Assembly (NCBI RefSeq): GCF_009870125.1
Contig: NC_046680.1
Span: 19,735,501-19,799,500, forward strand
DNA length: 64,000 nt
Source of the DNA: Drosophila pseudoobscura
Taxonomy: Eukaryota > Arthropoda > Insecta > Diptera > Drosophilidae
Direction of reading: 5' to 3'
The translations under genes were made by a program, and so were the position numbers. How positions within the stretch are numbered: the stretch's first letter is position 1; the number at the start of each line of letters is the position of its first letter. Under the pieces are notes generated by a model that was given only the letters and a program-made list of their open reading frames with translations, searched no databases and was not told the DNA's origin. Below are positions 56,001 through 64,000 of this stretch, one piece after another.

Positions 56001-59000
56001 CGAGGATCTCCAGGGCGATGAAATCGTGCAGCTCGTTGTAGCGGCCGTTGTAGAGCAGCAGGCCGTTGTCCTGGACGGTGGCGAAGCGCAGCTTGAGGTT
56101 GAAGCGGTGTCGCTGCTTGAGGCTCTCGAAGGTGAGGAAGGAGTTGCGGGAGAAGGAGCGGGAACGCAGCTCGCAGGTGGCCGTGTAGGGCGGCGGCTGG
56201 GAGCTGAGGTAGTTGTTCATACAGGACAGCCCGCCCTCGCAGGCGTCCGACATGCAGGGCCGCAGCTTGCTGACGGTCGTCTCGCAGTTGAGGCCCGTGT
56301 GCGAGTCCGGACAGACGCAGGTGTAGCCGCCCTCGCGCCGCACACAGGAGCCCCCGTTCTGGCAGGGGTCCGAGTAGCACAGGTCCACCTCGGTGTCGCA
56401 CAGGTAGTGCTCCTTGCTGCCGGTGAAACCCTCCGGGCAGGAGCAGGCGAACGTGTTGACCGGATAGATGGGCCGGAACAGCACCGTGTCGCTGTGGATG
56501 AACTCCGAGGCGTTGCCGAACTTCAGAACCGTGAGGCACTCCTCGAAGTTCAGGCAGGGCTCCCGCACGCACAGGTTGTCGTCGAACGGTAGCACCTCCA
56601 CGGTGGCCAGGCGCGCGAGGATGGCCCGGTTGAGGTAGACCCTCTCCTGGAGGTACTGTGGCGTGTAGAACTCCTCGTGCGAGACGTCGGGCCTCTTCGC
56701 CGAGAAGCTGACGTTCAGGATGCGCGACGTGACGTCCGTGTCGTCCTGTATGCTGAAGATGAAGATGTTCTCCTTGGGGCAGGGGATAATGGCCGCCAGG
56801 CCGTCGAGGAAGAAGTTGAGTAGCGGCGACAGGAAGGCCTCCTCCGTCATCTCATTCAGGCGCACCGTCACCGAGTTGAACAGCATGTCCTCCGTGATGA
56901 GGCGCACCGACAGCTGCATGATGGCCTTGGCCTCGTTGATGCCGTCCGAGACGGACACCTCCATCGTGGCGAACTTGGGCACGTTCGTATTGAGCTGCGG
57001 ACTGAGTATCAGTCCGCCGGAGCTGCTGTTCAGCCGCAGCAGGTTGGCATTGTTGCCGGAGAGAATGCGGTAGTTCAGCTTGTCGCTGACGTCCGCATCG
57101 AAGGCCGGAATGCGTCCGATCTCGCCGCTGGGGAAGTGGTCGCGGAAATTGTTGAAGATCACCTGGAAGTCGCGCAGCACCGGCGCATTGTCGTTCACGT
57201 CCGTGACCAGGATCTCGATGTGGGCATCGTTGCGGAGCGGCGGACTGGCCGCCCTCACCACCAGCTCGAACCGCTTCCGGGACGACTCGTAGTCCAGCTC
57301 CGTCATGGTAAGCAGCTGGGCGCGCTCGGAGCCTGGTCGCGTGACCAGCGAGAAGGAGTTGGAGTCGTCGCCGCCGATGATCGAGTAGTGGACCACGGCA
57401 TTGACGCCCTCGTCCGGATCGTGCGCGTGTATCTCGCCCACCACAGAGCCCACGGGCGAGTTCTCCGGCACGTAGAGCGTGATCTTGTCCGAGGCAAAGG
57501 TGGGCGGCGAGTCGTTGACGTCCTCCAGCCGAATCTGCACCTCCACCGAGCTGGACAGCGGCGGCGAGCCCTTGTCCACGGCAATGGCTGTCAGGTGGTA
57601 GACGGCCACGCTCTCCCTGTCCAGGCCCTTGTTGGTGCGGACTGTTCCCGACGTGGGGTCAATCACAAAGGAGCCATCCTCCACGTCGCGGTCGCTCAGC
57701 AGATACTTGATGCGCCCATTGAGGCCGATGTCCGGATCGCTGGCGGACACCTGGATGACCGAGGTGCCGACCAGCGCGTCCTCCAGAATGGAGGACTGGT
57801 AGAGCGGGTTCTTGAACACGGGCGCGTTGTCATTGACGTCCGTGACACTGATCTCCACGTCGGTTGTGTCGCTCAGCGAGGGACTGCCGCCGTCCTTGGC
57901 GGTGACTGTCAGCAGGTAGCCGCTGGTCGTCTCCCTGTCAAGGGGGGCGTTCGTGACAATCGCCCCCGTTTGCGGATTGATGGAGAAGGGGTCCGGGCTG
58001 CCCAGTCCGTTGATGCTCTCCTCGTTCAGCGAGTACGTGATCTGCGCGTTGATCCCCACGTCGCTGTCGGTAGCAGAGACCACCAGCACGGTGGTGCCCA
58101 CGGGTGCGTCCTCGAATACGGAGGCGCTGTAGGGCGCGTTCTCGAAGATGGGGGCAAAGTTGTTCGCGTCCGTTATGTTGATGTGCACCGTGGCCGTGTC
58201 GGAGCGTCCGCCGGAGTCGGTGGCCGTGACCGTGAGCAGGAAGCGCTTCTCCTGCTTGTAGTCCAGGGACTGTGCGATCGTGATGAGACCCCTACCGTTC
58301 TGCGAGGTGATCGCGAAGCGTCCGCGCGTGTTGCCCGTCGTGATCTCGTAGTGCAGCCGCGAGTCCTCGTCCGGGTCTGTGGCCGTGACAGTCGTGACGG
58401 GCGTGCCCTGCGGCTGATCCTCGCCCACGTTCGCCTCATAGTACTTGGGGTTGAAGGTGGGGTCGTTGTCGTTCACATCCTGGACGGTGATCACCACCGA
58501 AGAGCTGGCGGACTTGGGCGGCACTCCGCCGTCCTTGGCCACCACCTGGAAGGCGAAGCGGCTCTGCTCCTCTCTGTCCAGCTGCTTGATGGTCTGCACC
58601 CAGCCGGTTCGAGGATCGACGGCCAGCGGAAAGTTGTCGTCGCGCTCCGAGATGCTGTACGTGATCTCCGCGTTCGGGCCCTCGTCCGAGTCGTAGGCCT
58701 GCACCCGAATGATGTTGTAGCCGACGGGGACGTTCTCCAGCACGCTCTCCTGGAACTGGGATGTGTAGAAACGCGGCGCATTGTCGTTGGCATCTATCAC
58801 GTTGACCAGCAGCTGGGTGGTGTTGCTCCTCGAGGGACTTCCCCCGTCCTGGGCGCGTATCACCAGCCGATAGCTGCGCACACTCTCGTAGTCCAGGGGC
58901 TTCACCAGACTCACGTCGCCCGACATGGAGTCGATGGAGAACTGCGACTGCGTGTTGCCGCCTATGATCGCGTACCGGATGGCCGCATTGTTGCCCTGGT

Positions 59001-61565
59001 CCGCGTCTGTGGCCCGTATGTGGGCCACGGTATTGTCCTCGCTGCCGCCCCACTGGTCCTCCGGTACCTGGACGGTGTACGTGCGCTCGCTGAACTGCGG
59101 ATAGTTGTCATTGTCGTCCAGGACCTTAACCAGCACACTGGCCGTGGCGGTCTTGCGTTCGCTCTGGGCTGCTGCCATGTCCGAGGCGGTCACCAGCAGG
59201 TGGTAGCTGTCCGACGTCTCTCTGTCCAGACTGCTGCGCGTGGAGATGACACCCGAGCGGGAGTCAATCCGGAAGATGGGCAGCTCCTGATCCTGCGTCG
59301 ATCCGGTGCCATCTGTAAATTCCACAGGGAGAGATCAGTATACAATATATCTGGTATCTGGTATCGATCTTCTGTTACAGCCTGTTTACACTGGGGCTGC
59401 ATCTCGGGTCTTTATTGTTCTAGGACATTAAAACAAGACACCTAAGGACCTTTATGATCGGATTGCCTCTTTCCCTCAGCTACATCTGTGTCTCTCACAC
59501 TTCTCGCACCAACAATAGCCGCTCTCGCTCTCCTCCGGAAGGAGCCGCACAATGCACGAGGAAGAGTGTGTGAGAGTGAGAGAGGGAATGGTGCAGCGTA
59601 GACACTGCAAACGTATTTCGGCTATAATAATAGCGGAGTCTATTGTGTAACTGGCAACAGAGTGACCTTACAGGAGTCTGGATACAACATTTGGTTACTC
59701 TAGCTTGTATAGTCCCTGAGATCTAATCGCTCATCGAGACGGACAGACGTCCGCCTGGACATAGAGACATGTCTACAACACCTCGGCTATTGATGATGTT
59801 ATGTTCAAACTATATGTTTCCGAAGGCCTGTTCTCTGGACCTTCCATAAACCAACTGTGGCGTATCGATAGCCACTTATCGGCTAGGTTCAGGCTAGGCT
59901 ACTTGATACCCTGTTCCCACTTTATAACATCCATCCTAATATGTCCCGAAACTCTTCGAGTAGGCGGAAAAGTGGTACCCTAACGCCTCCCTAGTGTAAA
60001 CAAAGGCCTCGTCGTGCTGTCCACTTACCTGTAACTGTTTCGATTCCGTACTCTATCTCCGCATTCTTGCCAATGTCCTGGTCGGTGGCTCGCAGGGTGA
60101 TGACTGTGGAGCCCACGGTGGCGCCTTCCCTGATGCTCGCCTCGAACTGTTCGGCCTCGAAGGTGGGACTGTGGTCGTTGCAGTCGAGGACATTCACCTG
60201 GAGCGTGGTGGTGCCGGAGCGGGGAGGGAAGCTGTCGTCGGTGGCCACCACGCGGAAGTAGTGGACGTCCATGAGCTCGCGATCGAGGCTGGCCGACGTC
60301 GTGACCACGCCGGTGCGCGAGTCCACCTTGAAGAGCGACTGCGAGCGCGAGTCCAGCAGCGAGACCATGGAGTAGACCACGGGGGAGTCCTCGGGGTCGC
60401 GGGCCCGCACCGTGGTGACCGCCGCCCCAGACGCCTGCTCCTCCAGCACCGCGGCCACGTAGAGGGCCTGCTCGAAGTAGGGCGACTGGTTGCGCAGCTC
60501 GCGGCGCACGCGCCTGGCGATGTCGGTGTCGTTGAACTCCTGGTGGTGGTAGACGATCTTCAGGCGGTGGTCGGAGTCGACGATGTCGTTGCGGCTGCAC
60601 CGGATGTTGAACGTGATGCTGACCTTCCACATGGACTCGTGGATGCAGACGTCACGGCTGGCCACCAGGTCCCGGTTCCGGTGCTCGATGGCGAACCGCT
60701 CGTCGTTCACGTCGAGGAAGTTCACCTTGCAGAACTGGCACACGGACCGGGGCAGGAAGGCGTTCAGGCTGTTGATGAACTGCGACTTGCGCAGGCAGAT
60801 CTGGTTCCACTTGTCCGTCGTGTGGATTGCGTAGGAGGCGTACGTCTCCGAGATCCACTGCTTGGCGTCGGAGATGCGCCGATGGAGGGCCGGCTGCAGG
60901 TGCAGCGGGTCGGACGAGGGCAGTCCGCGCCGCTTGCGGCTGAGGATGCGGTGCCGCATCTCGTTCTCGAAGCTGTCACCAAAGATCAGGTCTCCGGCCC
61001 GGAACTCGGTGCTGTTCCGGCTGTAGGCCTGCTCCAGCTGGTTGCCGTCCAGCAGCTGGACCTCCAGCGGCGCCGACCGCCTGCGCCGCCGCTTGGAGTA
61101 GCCCGTGTTATCCTCCTCCTCGTAGTGGTGCTGGTGGTGGTGCAGCTCCTGCTCGACGCGCCTGTCCTCGTTGCAGCTGTGCCCCGAGACGAATATCCTC
61201 ACCGGCAGGCTGTAGTAGTCGATGCTGCGCAGCCGGTTCGACGTCGAGTCCACGTAGAAGGTGAACAGGCTCGGGTAGTAGATGCCGTCGCACTTGAGCG
61301 CCTTCCGCAGCTGGATCTGCCCGTCCTTGTGGCTGACCGTGACCAGGTGGTGCACAAAGTTGGCCGACTTGTGCGCGTTGATCTTGTAGTGCCGCTCCGA
61401 GCCCAGCTTGTACACGGAGGCGTTGAAGATGACCGTCCCCGGCGCCGCGTCCTCGTGCACCACGATCAGATACCCCTCGGACAGATGGTGGCCGGCCAGC
61501 TGGAGCAGCGCCAGCAGCCCCAGCCCCAGCCTCCACCAGCTACTCCGCCAGTCCCTCGTTTGCAT
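50009..61565 (-). CDS. stan: Starry night / Flamingo, seven-pass transmembrane atypical cadherin
   Basis: Three coding exons, 61565-60029, 59312-51974 and 51911-50009, join in phase to 3592 aa; fly Flamingo is about 3580. The ATG (MQTRDWRSSWWRLGLGLLAL) gives a signal peptide of ~30 residues. Eight or nine cadherin repeats follow (residues ~365-1330), recognised by LDRE/LDYE and DxNDNAP motifs. Then come EGF-like modules, two laminin-G domains, laminin-type EGF (CPGGWWGERVCGPCKCNLKQ), a hormone-receptor domain (GIWWPRTPLGSVTVENCPL), the GAIN region with GPS (CSCTHISNYAVVVD) and seven membrane segments (~2819-3075). A ~520-aa tail is Ser/Arg/Gln-rich and ends ITDTE. Flamingo forms homophilic contacts between cells and organises Frizzled-Van Gogh planar polarity, axon guidance and dendrite tiling. 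The main exon is 7.3 kb, and a 62-bp intron lies within the 7TM coding region. Confidence 0.98.
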
Positions 61566-61766
61566 TGCCACGACCACGACACTCGCAGTGGCTGTCGGTG
61601 TCGATGGTCGCTGGTCGATGTGTCTGCCTCTGTGTCTGAAGGAGGCTCCCTCCTGCGGGTGGTGCGTGTGTGTGCGTGTGCTGCGAGAGCCAACGAGCCA
61701 CAGAGCTGCAATCAGAGCTCCTATTCAATTATCATCGGTGGGCGGGCAGCGGGCGTGGCCATCTGT
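61566..61766 (-). other. stan: starry night 5' leader exon with a short upstream ORF
   Basis: An acceptor TTTACAG (minus strand, AG at 61768-61767; a second AG four bases on) opens this leader. The upstream ATG at 61762 starts a 13-codon frame (MATPAARPPMIIE) ending with TAG at 61723-61721, 155 bases before the main ATG. The main ATG context is GGCAATG. Confidence 0.55.
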
Positions 61767-64000
61767 CTGTAAAGGAACACGGAGTGAGTGGGAGTCGCAA
61801 GAATTTTGAGAGCCTAATGATATCCTCTTCTTGTGAAGGGCCACGAGCCATAAGCCACGAGCATGCAGGCTGCCGCTGCTCATGTTTTGACGGTTTTAAA
61901 GCTTTTGCTTTTGACTTAATTAAAAACTCTTCATGTCGCCGGCCTGCACAGAGTTTTCCACAAACACACCGCCACAACGCGGGGGGTGTATCACCCCCAT
62001 TTTCCCTTTCTTCTCCGCAGCAAACTCTGACTTTTCGAGGGTTTTTCGTATTAGCTAGATAAAACGAAATTTAATCACTCGGGAGGAGGGCTCTTTGACT
62101 CATTTTCTCCTTTCTCCACTTTTCGCAGTTTGCCCAAAAATAAAAATACGGCGTAATCAGACAGGGGTGCAGGGCAGGGGCCCGGACAGGACAGCGGCAG
62201 CCAACAAAATGCAACAATGTGACACTGACTAGGGCCCACCGTCACCCGGTGGCTATTCAGTTGCAGGAGCTGAAAATTTAATGAAATTCGATTTGATGTC
62301 CCTCTAATGGGCTTTGTGAATGCGTTTCGGGTTCGTTAATTAGCCAAAGCCAGCCACGGGCCCATACAGACCTGGCCCTGGGCGAAAGGGTGGCCTAAAC
62401 AGGTGGGTCGGCTCGGGGTCAGGGGCCTTGGGGGGCTGTGCTCGAACTCCATTCCGAATTCCAGCTGCAACTAAACTGTTTGTTCGTTGTGCTTCATTTG
62501 GATGCAGATAATTCGCACGTTCGCCCCATGAAAGACACGTTTCAGCAATTCCCCTTCCCCTTCCAGGGGCACTGGGATATTGCGCATACGCAGTGCAGTG
62601 CAGGATGGCGCGCCATGTGGCCATTGAAATTAGCATGGCTCCTGGCTGCTGGAACCGACAGCTGAGTACCTCTGGCCCCAAGATCACATCCCAGATCACA
62701 GGCTCCACGAGCAACAGAGAGACGAAGGGAGTGTTTTTCGGGGAGAAAGTCTGAAGACTGCAATTACATGTCGTGGCAGTCGCTTAACTTTCTGTTAATT
62801 GCAGTGTTAAAATGTTTAATTAAAATTTCAGCTTCGCCGCGCTCGCGGTAGACGTGTGCCAGAGTCGGTGGCAGGCGGTTATTGTTCCGCCATGCGGCAT
62901 AGTGCACACCGACAGGCACCCCATTCTCACCTGGGGCCTGCCCGGGGCGGCAGGCAGACGCTTTTCATGGTCCGTCAAGCCTGAAACAGGCGGCGAAACA
63001 GGCGGCTGCTGCCAGCAGACATGAAATTAATAAATTCTCACACGTTGCAGGCAACACTTGGAAAACAAAGAGGGAAGCAGGCCCGACCGGAGGCGCGTTT
63101 AGGGGGGGTGTTCGCTTCTGCCGACTAATTAATATTGGCCGACTGCTGCTGCAGTTTAGATCTGGCACAAATCAGGCCCGAATGCCAATTAGGAATGCGT
63201 CAGGCGATTACAAGTTTTCCACCAGTACGGCTGTGCGGGGCTTCGTATCGCCACTGGCTGGGCAGGAAGCCTGGCAAATATTTCCCACAGGTAACACACA
63301 CCCGAGCAGGCGGGGCGGGGAGCTCCTTGGAAGGGTTGCCCATAAACACTCGCGTTTTACGAGACAGCAATCCGCCCCCAAGACAGAGGCAGCAGCAGCT
63401 GGAAACTTTTTAAGTAGCAGCGTCCTGCGGAGCTGTTCCTGAAATATTATCCAGCCCCAAAGTTCTCCCATTCCGCCGGATTCATTTCGACTTTTTGTCC
63501 TTTCGCAAAGAGTGCGAAATGCAAGCGGAGAAGGCAGGAAGAAGGACACGAAACGTGTCAACTGTAAGCCTGATGGAAATTTATCACAGCCCCCGCCCCC
63601 GCCTCCGTCAAGTCGCTGTGTGGGCGTGGGCGTGGCAGCTCTGCGTCGCTAATGAGAAGCCCCAGGTAAAAGAGAGCTGAAGGCATTTTCATTCCATGAT
63701 TTTTGATGAGCAAAAGCAGAGGAAAACTTGCTTGTTTGCTGCTAATGAAAATTGATCAACATTACGGGGGAAATTGTAGTCCCCGCTCCGCAGCTACGAA
63801 GCTTAAGGACTCTCGGGCAGGACTATAATTGAATTTCGAACATAATGAGACTCGAAAGCGGAGACTGGGGCCGAGACTGGGGCCGAGACTGGGGCCGAGT
63901 GATTTCCCTTTTGGGGGAAAATTAATATTATGGCTTGTTTTGTTTTAACGAAGTGGCAGATATCCGTGGCATGCCGCGCGGGACTGACTCACTGCCTGTT
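61767..64000 (-). other. Upstream intron / 5' region of starry night
   Basis: No supportable coding exon. The first 200 bases are typical intron sequence before an acceptor, so a 5' untranslated exon of starry night should lie further to the right. Near 63866-63898 a short tandem repeat (GGGGCCGAGACT, three times) is visible. Confidence 0.5.

Noticed and set aside
57136..59445. 769-codon plus-strand frame opposite the starry night cadherin exon, and similar frames at 50096-51937, 51934-53226 and 54013-55131
   Set aside because: They are antisense shadows of a GC3-rich coding exon. Their residues mirror the sense codons and show no domain; the minus strand carries clear cadherin, EGF and 7TM motifs.
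1..64000. CRISPR arrays, operons, ribosomal binding sites or other prokaryotic features
   Set aside because: The genome is clearly animal: spliced genes, poly(A) signals and fly promoter motifs. The only array has ~319-bp units without spacers.

Overview
This window is fly DNA, almost certainly genus Drosophila. Genes are spliced with short GT-AG introns, coding exons are GC-rich, introns and spacers are AT-rich with many CA/GT/GA microsatellites, and the core-promoter motifs are Drosophila types (DRE, Motif 1). Gene content and order (RNF144-type RBR ligase, Mat1, UBE2W, D-amino-acid oxidase, a carbonic-anhydrase-related protein, Rab3, starry night/flamingo) recall the D. melanogaster 47A-B region, Muller element C. 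The sequence does not look like D. melanogaster itself. An obscura-group species is my best guess, but I cannot confirm it.

Layout. 1-20.2 kb: an RBR E3 ubiquitin ligase gene (+), with two large low-complexity 5' coding exons, a 13-kb intron and four short 3' exons. The intron carries a 1.19-kb Transib-like non-autonomous DNA transposon. 20.5-25.9 kb: a 4-kb tandem array of a ~319-bp satellite, flanked by an inverted duplication of a small two-exon gene; the right copy is open, the left is broken. 25.9-27.7 kb: an older, diverged ~270-bp repeat tract. 27.8-28.8 kb: Mat1 (+). 30.1-36.1 kb: a UBE2W-type E2 gene (-) with two alternative first exons, one using a GC splice donor. 36.6-37.8 kb: a peroxisomal D-amino-acid oxidase (+), head-to-head with the E2 gene across a DRE / Motif 1 promoter region. 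40.3-41.7 kb: a single-exon membrane-anchored carbonic-anhydrase-related protein (-) that has lost two zinc ligands. 42.0-43.2 kb: Rab3 (+). 50.0-61.6 kb: starry night (-), complete in three coding exons. 61.8-64 kb: upstream intron or 5' region of starry night.

The genes are independent eukaryotic units, not an operon. Themes recur: two ubiquitin enzymes (RBR E3 and UBE2W), Mat1 of TFIIH/CAK, and two neuronal/polarity genes (Rab3 at synapses, starry night in planar polarity and axon/dendrite patterning). The most unusual region is 20.5-27.7 kb, where a satellite with a 946-bp higher-order repeat sits inside a palindromic gene duplication.
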